A stretch of 64,000 bases of DNA from Anaerocolumna xylanovorans DSM 12503 (GCF_900143645.1 NZ_FRFD01000010.1:29406-93405); one strand, 5' to 3'; numbered from the stretch's first letter, positions 1 through 8,770 are shown. Numbers and translations: made by a program. The notes: a model not told the origin generated them from the letters alone.

Positions 1-262
1 TAATATCAGGCTTTTCCTTAATTGATAAGCCACACTCTTATAACCAGATTTCTTTCTAAATTCAAGTAACATCATGAAAAACAAGCATTTCTTTTAATTT
101 CTTATTGTCGTCGATCTCCCGTGAATTTTACATCACCGGAGGTCGACGACAATTATTACAAATATTATTTCAAGTATTTTACTCTGATATCTATTTACTT
201 GATTATACTAACATCATCAAAATATTACAAGCCAAACATGAGCTTGGAGGCAATTAGTTTAG
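1..262. other. Left edge, no assignable gene
   Basis: No gene can be supported here. A short open frame runs off the left edge on the minus strand from an ATG near position 75 (about 25 codons, lysine- and arginine-rich), but it has no convincing ribosome binding site. The only clear structure is the 50-bp palindrome at 104-153, annotated separately. Confidence 0.5.
104..153. repeat. 50-bp near-perfect inverted repeat
   Basis: The arms at 104-119 and 138-153 are complementary over 16 bp with a single G-T wobble. GTGA (121-124) and TCAC (133-136) extend the stem inward to an 8-nt loop. No T-tract follows on either strand, so it does not look like an ordinary intrinsic terminator, although it lies 110 nt past the kinase-isomerase gene and is the only structure there. 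The wobble is U-G on the plus strand and A-C on the minus strand. Confidence 0.7.
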
Positions 263-2140
263 TTATACCTTTTCTGAAGTCAGCATAATATCCATGTCCC
301 CATCCAGTATTACTTTTCCATAATCCGCCGGTATCAAAAAGCTCTCTCCTATCGATACTGCCTTTCCTTCCACCGTTCCTTTTCCCCTGATAACAGTAGC
401 CAACTGGTATTTCGCAAAGCTGGTATCTGATTTTCCATGTACTTCTATTTGGGTAATGCAAAAACTTTCATCATTATGATAGCGAATTATCCTGCACTCT
501 TTTTCCTCTTTTAATATGACCGGCGGTTTATCCTCTCCTGCCTTTTGATAAGACAAACAGGCAATTGCTTCTTCCAAATGCAGCTCCCTCGCCTTGCCTT
601 CCTTATCTCTCCTGTCATAATCATAAAACCGGTAAGTGATATCGGCCGCCTGCTGAACCTCATATACGATACTGCCCTTTTTTAAGGCATGAAGCGTTCC
701 TGCCGGAATGTACACAAAGTCCTTAGTGTGCACTGCTCTTTGTTCAATCAGTGAATCCCACTTTTTCTCATTTATATATTTGCGTAAATCCTTTTCATTT
801 TCTGCCTTATGTCCATATACAATACTGCTTCCTTCTTCTGCTTCTATAAAATACCATGCTTCGTTTTTGCCGGAAGGAAATCCTTTTTTTCTTGCATATT
901 CTGCATCCGGATGAACCTGAATACTCAAATCATCCACCGGCAGAACTAATGATATAATAAATGGAAATTCTGAAAAACTGCTGTTAAAAAGCTCCGGTCT
1001 TTGCTCCCAGAGCATTCTTAGGGTAAGCCCCTTATATTCTTCATTGACAGCCGCATTGGATGCGCTTTTCTGACCGCTAAAGGACCACGACTGTCCCACC
1101 TGATTCCCGTAATTGTCATAATGAAAATACTCTTTTAATAAAGCGCCTCCCCAAATAGCATCTCTGGGTATGGGTGAAAAAAAAATCAATTCTTTCTTAT
1201 TTTTGAATTTCCTGTCATTTTCAGCGTTAATAAACGCAGCTCCTATCATTGGCGCATCACTCCCTAACTCTGCCTGGACTACCTTTATCTTTTTTTTACG
1301 TGCCCAGGAATCATATCCGTATTTTTCAATTAGAGAAGGCAGCGGATCAATAATCCTTTTCTTATGTACACATAATCCTCCGCTAATTAAGAAAGTGTCA
1401 ATAGCAAGTAAATTAACCATCATAGCAAGTCCAAAGGCCAGCTTGTCTACCGCATCTTCGATTAAATCAATGGCATCCTTATCACCTTCATCAGCCAGCT
1501 CAAATACCCTTTCAGAGCTTTCCTCTCCTTTAAGTTTCTCCGGGAATAACTCCATTGCCTGTTTTAATATACCGGTTCCCGAGGAATAGCATTCCAGACA
1601 TCCATAATTACCGCAGCTGCATTTCCTGCCGCCCCTAATAATAGTTGTATGCCCGATTTCTCCCGCAGACTGCATGGTTCCCTTTAGTATCCCGCCCTGG
1701 TATATGATACCACAGCCGATTCCTGTACCTAAAGTAACGCAGAAAAAATTTTCATAAAGCTTACCTGCTCCAAAAAGCCTTTCTCCCCATGCCGCAGCCC
1801 AGGAATCCTGAATCAGCGTAATCTTTCTTCCAAACTTTTTTTCAAAAACAGTACCGACCTTGATATCTGTTCCGAATAAATTAGGACTGAATTCTACCAT
1901 ACCGGTAAAAGAATCCACCGTACCGGGAATCCCTATTCCGATGTCTTCCATTTCGTCTAATTTTAACCGGTTTTGATGAAGCAAATCCATGGTTTCTCGA
2001 TATATAGTCTCAACAAATGCAACGATTCCGCCACAAGTATCCGAAGGAAGCTTTTTCCGGGCCAGAACACTTCCATCTTCCTGCACAATGCCTATGTTTG
2101 TTTTGGTTCCGCCGATATCAATTCCAATACAACGTTTCAT
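263..2140 (-). CDS. Fused ROK sugar kinase - class I phosphomannose isomerase
   Basis: 625 residues with two enzyme domains. Residues 1-305 are a ROK kinase: phosphate-binding GIDIGGTKTNIG at the N-terminus, the catalytic Asp region QDSWAAAWGE, and a zinc motif made of GEIGH plus CSCGNYGC. Residues 310-625 are a class I mannose-6-phosphate isomerase with metal ligands visible in SIQVHPD, GKNEAWYF and AGTLHAL. It should phosphorylate a hexose and isomerise the aldose 6-phosphate to a ketose 6-phosphate in the cytoplasm. It is the last gene of the ABC/epimerase operon, 57 nt after the epimerase, and AGGAAGGTG precedes the ATG. The two families are normally separate proteins. The frame is continuous with no sign of a sequencing join. 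The substrate is inferred: mannose, or allose given the AlsE-like neighbour. Confidence 0.9.
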   Translation of the reverse strand: MKRCIGIDIGGTKTNIGIVQEDGSVLARKKLPSDTCGGIVAFVETIYRETMDLLHQNRLKLDEMEDIGIGIPGTVDSFTGMVEFSPNLFGTDIKVGTVFEKKFGRKITLIQDSWAAAWGERLFGAGKLYENFFCVTLGTGIGCGIIYQGGILKGTMQSAGEIGHTTIIRGGRKCSCGNYGCLECYSSGTGILKQAMELFPEKLKGEESSERVFELADEGDKDAIDLIEDAVDKLAFGLAMMVNLLAIDTFLISGGLCVHKKRIIDPLPSLIEKYGYDSWARKKKIKVVQAELGSDAPMIGAAFINAENDRKFKNKKELIFFSPIPRDAIWGGALLKEYFHYDNYGNQVGQSWSFSGQKSASNAAVNEEYKGLTLRMLWEQRPELFNSSFSEFPFIISLVLPVDDLSIQVHPDAEYARKKGFPSGKNEAWYFIEAEEGSSIVYGHKAENEKDLRKYINEKKWDSLIEQRAVHTKDFVYIPAGTLHALKKGSIVYEVQQAADITYRFYDYDRRDKEGKARELHLEEAIACLSYQKAGEDKPPVILKEEKECRIIRYHNDESFCITQIEVHGKSDTSFAKYQLATVIRGKGTVEGKAVSIGESFLIPADYGKVILDGDMDIMLTSEKV

Positions 2141-2197
2141 TTTCTGTTCACCTTCCTAAAATGCCTGTTTCTATTGTCCATCTGATTATTATCCTTT

Positions 2198-2848
2198 TTA
2201 TACTGCCTGCAGGTGATTAATTATATCAGAATAGCTTTCCTTTTTACCGAATAACGCAGAGGTTCCTAAAACAAAACCGTCTGCTCCCATCTCCCAAAGG
2301 TCTTTAATCATCTCCGGTGAACATGCACCATCAATCATAATTTCAAGAGGCATTTCTTTTTTCAAAGCTACAAGATTTTCAACCTTGTTTTTAACCGGTT
2401 TTAAAAATTTTTGTCCGGCAAATCCGGGATTAACCGTCATAACCAATATACTTTCCGTATAATACAAAATATCTTTTATGGATTCAAGGGAGGTTCCCGG
2501 ATTAATGGAAATCCCCGGAACTGCCCCGAGTTTTTTGATTTCCAATAGAGTCCGAACCGGGTGTACATCTGCTTCCGGGTGTATATATATAACTTTTGCC
2601 CCAAGAGCTATGAACCTTTCCACATAATTTATCGGGTTCTTTATCATTAGATGTACCTCAACAGGTATCTGGGCTATTTGGCAGATCAGTTCCGTATCCT
2701 GCATACCCATACCAAAATTGGGCACATAGCTTCCATCCATAATATCTATATGAAACCTTGTGGCGCCGGCTTTTTCAAGCCTATTAATTTCCTCTTTTAA
2801 ACATCCATAATCTGCACACATCATTGACGGAGATAATATTTTTAACAT
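2198..2848 (-). CDS. Ribulose-phosphate 3-epimerase family, AlsE-like
   Basis: 216-residue TIM-barrel epimerase of the RPE family. Visible motifs are SPSMMC near the N-terminus, HIDIMDG with the metal-binding His/Asp, HLMI, VMTVNPGFAGQKF (phosphate loop and lid) and MIDGACS. SPSMMCAD, IHPEAD, DGACS and GTSALFG resemble D-allulose-6-phosphate 3-epimerase (AlsE) more than housekeeping Rpe. The expected reaction is allulose 6-phosphate to fructose 6-phosphate. The ATG at 2848 follows AAAGG; an in-frame TTG at 2857 would overlap the permease stop and is less likely. Its place between permease and kinase genes fits a catabolic role. That it is Rpe rather than AlsE cannot be excluded. Confidence 0.8.
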   Translation of the reverse strand: MLKILSPSMMCADYGCLKEEINRLEKAGATRFHIDIMDGSYVPNFGMGMQDTELICQIAQIPVEVHLMIKNPINYVERFIALGAKVIYIHPEADVHPVRTLLEIKKLGAVPGISINPGTSLESIKDILYYTESILVMTVNPGFAGQKFLKPVKNKVENLVALKKEMPLEIMIDGACSPEMIKDLWEMGADGFVLGTSALFGKKESYSDIINHLQAV

Positions 2849-2853
2849 TCTTC

Positions 2854-3690
2854 TCAACCTTTCACCGCACCGGCCGTTATTCCCTTTACAATGTGCTTTT
2901 GCATCACTATATAAAATAGAATAACCGGTATGCTTGAAACTAAGAAATTAGTAAGTATCAAATTCCATTGATTGCTGTATGTCCCATAAAAGTATCTTTG
3001 TGAAAGCGGCAATGTCATTGGCTTTGCATTTCCATATACTAAAAATGCCACCAAAAATTCTCCCCATACCCATAATGCATTTAACACAGCTACTGTAGCC
3101 AGTATAGGCTTCATTAAGGGTAATACTATACGAAAAAACATACTCCAGTTAGAACAACCATCAATAATAGCAGCTTCTTCAATCTCTTTTGGCATTCCTA
3201 CCGCATAGCTGCGGCACAAAAAAATCGGAACCGGCATTCCTAAAGCAACGTAAACCATTATGAGACCAAACAGATTACCTGTTAGTCCCAAATCTTTTAC
3301 TACTACAATCATTGCCACCATATATACCTGGAATGGTACAAAAAGAGTACACATTATCATAGTCATGAGAAATCCCGCAACTTTATTCTTCCATTTTGCA
3401 AGAGAATAGCCGGCCATGGCAGCTACCAGAACTGTCAGAGTTGTCGTAATCGTCACAACCATAAGGCTGGTGAGAAAGGAAGAAACAAAGTTAGATTCCG
3501 TAACAATGGTTACAAAATTATTCAGATAAAAGGATTTTGGCAGACTGATCGCAGAAGTCATTATTTCGCCTTTTGATTTAAACGAATTCACTATTACCAA
3601 CAAAAGAGGTGCAAAAAATATGGCTGCAAAAATCCAGATAAGTATTACTTTTACCGCATATAATAGTTTTTTACCTATTTTCCAATTCAT
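2854..3690 (-). CDS. ABC sugar permease, MalG/LacG type
   Basis: 278-residue integral membrane protein of the CUT1 family with about six membrane segments. The EAA loop (EAAIIDGCS, around residue 170) contacts the ATPase, and the C-terminus ends in GITAGAVKG, typical of MalG-like subunits. It forms the channel with the preceding permease. Its ATG directly follows the TAA of that gene, showing translational coupling. No ATPase gene lies in the operon, so a shared MsmX-type ATPase encoded elsewhere is expected. Confidence 0.92.
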   Translation of the reverse strand: MNWKIGKKLLYAVKVILIWIFAAIFFAPLLLVIVNSFKSKGEIMTSAISLPKSFYLNNFVTIVTESNFVSSFLTSLMVVTITTTLTVLVAAMAGYSLAKWKNKVAGFLMTMIMCTLFVPFQVYMVAMIVVVKDLGLTGNLFGLIMVYVALGMPVPIFLCRSYAVGMPKEIEEAAIIDGCSNWSMFFRIVLPLMKPILATVAVLNALWVWGEFLVAFLVYGNAKPMTLPLSQRYFYGTYSNQWNLILTNFLVSSIPVILFYIVMQKHIVKGITAGAVKG

Positions 3691-4560
3691 TTACAGCTTC
3701 TCCTCTCTTTTCTTCATGATATAGTTTAATATCAAGGTTATCGCTGCGATAATGATAAACATGATAATGGACTGGGCAGAAGCATAACCGTTGCGGTTTG
3801 CGTTAAATGCCGTAGTATAGATTTTATATACCATTGTAGTGGATTCCCCTACAGGTCCTCCCGAAGTCATGGTATATGGTAATTCAAATACCTTCATATG
3901 AGCAGCAATGGATAAAATCAAGCAGGTAAAAACAGTGGAAGCAATCAGAGGCAAGCGGATATTGAACAATAACCGCAGGGTACCCGCACCGTCTATTTTA
4001 GCTGCTTCAATTAAATCCTCTGAAATCCCCTGCAGTGCCGCAATATAAATTACCATATAGTAACCTGCCGCATTCCAGATTCCAACTATGGCCAATGCCG
4101 GAATAACCAGGGTTTTGCTTCCTAAAATCGCAAAACTTTTCATTCCCAGTCCTTCCAGGACATCAGGAAATACAGAGGTGTATACAAAGTTCCAGATATA
4201 TCCTACAACCAGCAGGCTCATGATATTCGGAATAAAAAATACAGCACGCAATGAATTTTTCAACCTTAATTTAGAGTCCAGAATCAAAGCCAGAATCAAG
4301 GATAAAATATTGCCAACGACCACACTGATAAGTGCATATTTTGATGTAGCCCCAATCGTTTTGCGGAAACTTAAATCTCTAAGTGCTTCCTTGTAGTTAT
4401 CAAGCCCGATAAAATGATAGGTGGATTTCATTCCGAAAGAATCCGTAAAGGAAAGCCAGGTACTTTGGGCTACCGGTATAATGAAAAACAGGACAAACAG
4501 TACCAGTGCAGGCAATAATAATAATCCATAAAATAAATTGGTTTTCATTTTTTTCTTCAT
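3691..4560 (-). CDS. ABC sugar permease, MalF/LacF type
   Basis: 289 residues with about six membrane helices and the EAA loop EAAKIDGAG near residue 190, which identify a CUT1 sugar permease subunit. I chose the ATG at 4560 because AAAGAGG precedes it at good spacing; the upstream alternative would start inside a stem-loop. It pairs with the next permease and with the lipoprotein encoded 143 nt upstream. The gap to that gene is filled by three hairpins. Confidence 0.92.
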   Translation of the reverse strand: MKKKMKTNLFYGLLLLPALVLFVLFFIIPVAQSTWLSFTDSFGMKSTYHFIGLDNYKEALRDLSFRKTIGATSKYALISVVVGNILSLILALILDSKLRLKNSLRAVFFIPNIMSLLVVGYIWNFVYTSVFPDVLEGLGMKSFAILGSKTLVIPALAIVGIWNAAGYYMVIYIAALQGISEDLIEAAKIDGAGTLRLLFNIRLPLIASTVFTCLILSIAAHMKVFELPYTMTSGGPVGESTTMVYKIYTTAFNANRNGYASAQSIIMFIIIAAITLILNYIMKKREEKL

Positions 4561-4575
4561 ATTAACCTCTTTGGT

Positions 4576-4602
4576 GAATATCAAATCTCTGATTTGATAT
4601 TC
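4576..4602. repeat. Intercistronic stem-loop 1
   Basis: A perfect 12-bp stem (GAATATCAAATC and its complement) with a TCT loop, 16 nt upstream of the permease start. No T-tract follows. Confidence 0.7.
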
Positions 4603-4613
4603 TTGAATACGTA

Positions 4614-4635
4614 GTTGAAAAATTTATTTTTCAAC
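4614..4635. repeat. Intercistronic stem-loop 2
   Basis: Inverted repeat with GTTGAAAAAT at one end and its near-complement ATTTTTCAAC at the other. It is AT-rich and lies between stem-loops 1 and 3 in the binding protein-permease gap. Confidence 0.6.
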
Positions 4636-4654
4636 CTAACCACCTAATAATAGT

Positions 4655-4688
4655 GGCATGTGTAATAGCAGATACCATTACACATGCC
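4655..4688. repeat. Intercistronic stem-loop 3
   Basis: A 12-bp perfect stem GGCATGTGTAAT / ATTACACATGCC with a 10-nt loop, 15 nt after the binding-protein stop codon. It has no T-tract, so it is better read as a 3' mRNA-stabilising or partial-termination element that keeps binding-protein mRNA above permease mRNA, as known for maltose-type operons. That role is inferred. Confidence 0.7.
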
Positions 4689-4703
4689 CATTCTTCAAAT
4701 CCT

Positions 4704-6014
4704 TTATTGGGCTTTCATTGCAATGTCCCAAGCATTGTCAAGCTCTTTTGCCAGTGTGTTCCAGTCATATTCGCCCAGCATATAGTAAGAATAAATTTCC
4801 CATAATTTATCTGTAAATACACTTCTTAAAACACGGTCTCCATAAGGAGTAAATAAATTGTTTGTCAGGTAATAGTTAATATCAGTTGCAATGGGATCAT
4901 AATCCACATTGACACCGGTTACGGTAGAGGAAACCTTTACATTTTCAGACCATATTTTACCGGCGTCCGCAGAAGCAACATATGCTAAAAATTCCTTTGC
5001 AACATCTGCATTTTTAGACCCCGCACAAATTGATAAGGACGTGTCCGGGAAGCAAAGCAGCTTAGCATCTTTTTCATTGTCAGAAATAGGAAAAGCCATA
5101 AGACCAATATTCGCATCCTGTTTTACATCCCTGATACCTGAAAGGGCCCATGAACCATTGCCGTAAAAAGCAACTTTCCCATTGGCAAGCAATGCCGCGC
5201 AGTCGTCATAGGTCTGATTGTATGCCGCATCACGATCACTATAGTCATACACGAATTCCTTATGTAAATCAAATGCGGCTTTCCAATTGCTGTCTTCCTG
5301 AATACTAACCTCTCCTGCATCTCTTTGTGTACTCCAGTCGGGATTTGCCCCAAATACAGTTTCAGAAAATAGTGCAATCAAGGACATATACGGCACTGAA
5401 AGATCACTTAAACTGGATGCAAAAGGAGTAATCCCATTTGCTTTTAAGGTTTCGCATGCTTTTTTAAGCTCTGTGACTGTCTTAGGTACTTCCAAACCAT
5501 TCGCTGTCAAAACATCCTTATTATAATATAGCCCGATATACCCATTATCAACGGGCATGGCGTAAGTACCCTTATCATAAATGGCATTGGCTGCTGTTAC
5601 AGAATCCGCATTCAGGTTCTGGATAAAGCTTTCTCCTGATAAATCCGCCAGATATTCCGGTTCAACTTCTTTCATCCATGTAATAATATCAGGCATTTCC
5701 TCTGATGCTGCCCTTGCACGCAAAGTTGTTTTAAGTTCATCCGATGTCATAGACTGTATATCAAATTCTACATTGGGATGATCTTTTTGAAACCCCTTAA
5801 ACATTTCTTCAAAAGCTTTTTTGGGCCCTTCCTCTGTCTTTAAGGATAAAATTTCAAGTTTAACCTTTTTATCCGTATTCGTTTCTTTGCCCGTGTTGTC
5901 TGCCGTTTCCTTATTGTTCTTTTCTTCCGTACCGGAAGTTTTGCCACACCCTGCTGCACTTATAACTATAAGAACTAAACAGATAAGCAACGCTATTCCC
6001 TTTCTCATTTTCAT
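4704..6014 (-). CDS. Sugar ABC transporter substrate-binding lipoprotein
   Basis: 436 residues. A lipoprotein signal peptide ends in the lipobox SAAGC with Cys23 as the lipidated residue, followed by a Lys/Glu/Thr-rich linker (to about residue 50) and then a family 1 extracellular solute-binding fold. It would sit on the outer face of the membrane and deliver a mono- or oligosaccharide to the two permeases. TAGGAGG precedes the ATG. It is the first gene of the operon and lies 63 nt after the ROK repressor gene, so co-transcription with the repressor is possible. The ligand cannot be read from the sequence; the downstream enzymes point to an allose-, allulose- or mannose-containing sugar. Confidence 0.92.
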   Translation of the reverse strand: MKMRKGIALLICLVLIVISAAGCGKTSGTEEKNNKETADNTGKETNTDKKVKLEILSLKTEEGPKKAFEEMFKGFQKDHPNVEFDIQSMTSDELKTTLRARAASEEMPDIITWMKEVEPEYLADLSGESFIQNLNADSVTAANAIYDKGTYAMPVDNGYIGLYYNKDVLTANGLEVPKTVTELKKACETLKANGITPFASSLSDLSVPYMSLIALFSETVFGANPDWSTQRDAGEVSIQEDSNWKAAFDLHKEFVYDYSDRDAAYNQTYDDCAALLANGKVAFYGNGSWALSGIRDVKQDANIGLMAFPISDNEKDAKLLCFPDTSLSICAGSKNADVAKEFLAYVASADAGKIWSENVKVSSTVTGVNVDYDPIATDINYYLTNNLFTPYGDRVLRSVFTDKLWEIYSYYMLGEYDWNTLAKELDNAWDIAMKAQ

Positions 6015-6077
6015 AGTAAACCTCCTATATATAGTTTTTATTTATAACCCATAAGGATTATATGTGAGTTAAGTACA

Positions 6078-7295
6078 TCAATCGATAGCCAATGACAGCT
6101 TCGGTTTTTCAAACAAGTGTTCAAATACGTAATAGCAGGCTCCAAGAGGGTATTCCTCCTCCGGCAGCTTTCCGGGATGAATAGAAAAGCATTCCTTCAT
6201 TTCTCTGTTCATAAGTGAATCTATTGTTGTCTTTACCGTATCAAACAGAATAGAATCCTCAATTCCCTGACAGGCTCCAATGATTACGGAAGGCACCTCC
6301 AATGTCTTTACCATATTAGCAATACTTACTCCAAGATAGAAACCGGCCTGATTCAAAATACTGGCACAGGCTTTGTCTCCTTCTTTCGCCTTTTTTATAA
6401 ATTGCTGTACCGTAAAATACTTTTCCTCATCAAAGTCAATCCCCATCGTTCTGCAAATCTTCCCATACTGGTCATTCATGGCAAGTTCACCGGAAAACGC
6501 ATCCAAACACCCCCGATTTCCGCAAAAGCACATAGGGCCATTTGCATCTACCGTAGTATGTCCAATAAATCCGGCATTTCCATTATTGCCGCTTAACATC
6601 TTTCCATGATAAAAGATGGAACTGCCGATACCGGACCTGATTCCGATGTAAATAAAATCATTCTGTTCAAGTGTCATATATTTTTTCTTTTCTACAAGAC
6701 TTAATAAGTGGACATCATTACTGATATAAACCGGAACCTTAAAAACCTCTTCCAGGTCTTTTTGAATATTTACATCGTGCCAGCCCTTAATACGTTCAAT
6801 CCGTAAGGATTCTCCTTTTGACTTATCAATTAATCCCGACAGTCCCAATCCAATTCCAACTATTTTATCCAGCGTAATTTCCGCCCTATCCAACAGCAGA
6901 TAAATCTCAGATATAAGCTTCTTTTTAATAACCTCGGGCATCTCATTAAGAGTAAACTTAATTTCCTTCGACTGGACGATACCCCCTTTCATATTAGAAA
7001 CTGCCATACGCACTTTAGGAAATTCAAAATCCACCCCTATTGCGTAACAAGAGTCTCTGTTTACATTAATTAGAGCAGCCGACCGACCTCCCGTAGATTC
7101 GGAATAGCCGTTTTTTAAAATATAACCCTCTTCTGTTAATTCTTTTAGTATTTCCAATACTGTAGGCCTGCTAACCAATGTTTTTTTAACAATTTCCTCC
7201 GTTGTTATTGGTTCACAATTAAGAATACATTGCATTACAAGATACTTATTTGCTTCCTTTAATACCTTCGTAGTATTTTTTAGCACCAATTTCAT
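6078..7295 (-). CDS. ROK-family transcriptional repressor
   Basis: 405 residues. An N-terminal winged helix-turn-helix (about residues 12-70, with TEEIVKKTLVSRPTVLEIL as recognition region) is followed by a ROK sugar-sensing domain that keeps the zinc motif GHTTVDANGPMCFCGNRGC (about residues 245-265). This is the XylR/NagC architecture of repressors released by a free sugar. The ATG is 3 nt after AGGAGGGAG. It stands directly upstream of the ABC operon and divergent from a glycosidase-like gene, with a palindrome suited to be its operator in between. No catalytic Asp-containing kinase motif of the NDAN type is present, so it is likely a regulator only. Confidence 0.9.
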   Translation of the reverse strand: MKLVLKNTTKVLKEANKYLVMQCILNCEPITTEEIVKKTLVSRPTVLEILKELTEEGYILKNGYSESTGGRSAALINVNRDSCYAIGVDFEFPKVRMAVSNMKGGIVQSKEIKFTLNEMPEVIKKKLISEIYLLLDRAEITLDKIVGIGLGLSGLIDKSKGESLRIERIKGWHDVNIQKDLEEVFKVPVYISNDVHLLSLVEKKKYMTLEQNDFIYIGIRSGIGSSIFYHGKMLSGNNGNAGFIGHTTVDANGPMCFCGNRGCLDAFSGELAMNDQYGKICRTMGIDFDEEKYFTVQQFIKKAKEGDKACASILNQAGFYLGVSIANMVKTLEVPSVIIGACQGIEDSILFDTVKTTIDSLMNREMKECFSIHPGKLPEEEYPLGACYYVFEHLFEKPKLSLAID

Positions 7296-7337
7296 CTCCC
7301 TCCTCTAACATGTCCTAATTATAGCATCTGGTTTTTC

Positions 7338-7373
7338 TTTTGTAAAGTATTTTTACAAAACTTTTTTACAAAA
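7338..7373. promoter_or_regulatory. Probable ROK repressor operator
   Basis: TTTTGTAAA (7338-7346) and TTTACAAAA (7352-7360) form a 9-bp inverted repeat around a 5-nt centre, and the half-site TTTACAAAA recurs at 7365-7373. The site lies between the divergently transcribed repressor and glycosidase-like genes. Binding by the ROK repressor is inferred from position and from the AT-rich palindromes known for this family. Confidence 0.5.
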
Positions 7374-7460
7374 TGTTTTTATAAATAATGTTTTATTATC
7401 TCTTATTCTATGTTATACTACAGAAAATTACTATTTATTTTATTTACAGGAGGATGCTCA

Positions 7461-8636
7461 ATGAATGCAAGTGCAAAAACACTGGACTATTTAAACACTT
7501 TGTCAAAATCATTAATAGAAGGAAGCCGGACAAAGGCTTTTGACAGCACCGTTTTATATACCCCCGATGGAATCTCCAGCTATGATGCATTATGGCTGCG
7601 TGACTTTTCTTATATGGTTGAGTATGCAGGAAACCATATACCAGTGCAGGATATCATTCAATGTATTAATTATTCCATTATGGGAAGGAGAGAGGATGGC
7701 TGGATGCCCGACCGTATCTATGGAAATGGCACTGCCGCTTATGCTGCCGGCGAACTTGGCAAGCCAATAGGAGAAGCCAATCTGGACAATACTCCTTTTC
7801 TGGTTTTTACAATTTATAGCTTAAGCAAACGGATGCCCCGGGAAGATTTCGGAAATCTTTTCAAGGAATGGTTGCCTTTTTTGGAAACAGGCCTGCATAT
7901 TATCCCTTTGGGTGAAAATGGGCTGGTATATAATCCCGCTGATAAGCCTCATTCTCCCTACGGTTTTACGGATACAGTTGCAAAAACCGGCTATCTGTTT
8001 ATGGAATCCCTTTTATTCTGGCGTGCCTGCTGCTTTATGGAAGAAATGCTTTCTTGCTACACAAGGGAAAATACGGTCTGGTATGCCCTGCATTCCAAAC
8101 AAATCATAAATAATATAGACCTGCTGCTGGACTTGTCCGCCGGAATTTATTTTGCCGCTTCTAATGCCTGCAGGCAGTTAGATATCTGGGGCAATGCCTA
8201 TATGCTTTACATCGGTTTTCCTGTAAGTGAGGAACGTAAAAAGACTGTCTTAAGCTTTTTGACAGACCATTACAGCGAATATGTTTATAAGGGACAAATC
8301 CGCCATCTTATGAAGGGAGAGTATTGGGAACAGCTTCTTATCCGAATAGAGAAGGAAGAATATCAAAACGGCGCTTATTGGGCAACTGCAAGCGGATGGA
8401 TTATCTGGTGTCTTACACAAACCGATTTTAACCTTGCCTGCAAAACCTTACAGGAGGTAGTAGATTATTTTAAAGAAGCAGGTGCTTATGAATGTATAAA
8501 TATTGATTATAAAAAACTGCCAAGCTTTGTCGTCAGTGCTACCAATGTCTATGGAAGCCTTTGGCGTCTTATGGAAAAAGAGAATAATCCGGGCTTTATC
8601 TCTGCTTACGACAACTACAACCAGGACGTCCTATAG
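7461..8636 (+). CDS. Putative (alpha/alpha)6-barrel glycosidase
   Basis: 391 residues, cytoplasmic (no signal peptide). The ATG at 7461 follows ACAGGAGG; an upstream in-frame start would place that site inside the gene. Residues around 37-45 (YDALWLRDF) and the segment SPYGFTDTVAKTGY resemble the Trp/Asp-rich active-site regions of six-hairpin glycosidases such as GH37, GH63 and GH125, but I cannot assign a family. It is divergent from the ROK repressor and shares its operator region, so it probably cleaves the sugar imported by the neighbouring ABC system. Catalytic acids are not identified with certainty. Confidence 0.6.
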   Translation: MNASAKTLDYLNTLSKSLIEGSRTKAFDSTVLYTPDGISSYDALWLRDFSYMVEYAGNHIPVQDIIQCINYSIMGRREDGWMPDRIYGNGTAAYAAGELGKPIGEANLDNTPFLVFTIYSLSKRMPREDFGNLFKEWLPFLETGLHIIPLGENGLVYNPADKPHSPYGFTDTVAKTGYLFMESLLFWRACCFMEEMLSCYTRENTVWYALHSKQIINNIDLLLDLSAGIYFAASNACRQLDIWGNAYMLYIGFPVSEERKKTVLSFLTDHYSEYVYKGQIRHLMKGEYWEQLLIRIEKEEYQNGAYWATASGWIIWCLTQTDFNLACKTLQEVVDYFKEAGAYECINIDYKKLPSFVVSATNVYGSLWRLMEKENNPGFISAYDNYNQDVL

Positions 8637-8770
8637 GACTGAACACCTTATTCGTGGAAGAACTATACCTTTATATTCTGTTAAATTAGCTCATTGCAAT
8701 GGTTTTCATCCCGAATTATAATAGAAATAACTTCAAATAAAACAAGAATTTATAAGAAAAGAGGTAAGAT

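Noticed and set aside
1..75. Minus-strand frame running off the left edge (MMLLEFRKKSGYKS)
   Set aside because: Only 25 codons are visible, the ribosome binding site is poor and no family is recognisable.
104..153. CRISPR repeat
   Set aside because: It occurs once, with no spacer-repeat periodicity and no cas genes.
225..461. Long open frame inside the 3' part of the kinase-isomerase gene in another frame
   Set aside because: It lies within a gene with clear protein families; the sequence is a frame shadow with no ribosome binding site.
6078..7295. Second sugar kinase (ROK domain)
   Set aside because: An N-terminal winged helix is present and the catalytic Asp context is not of the kinase type, so it is a regulator.
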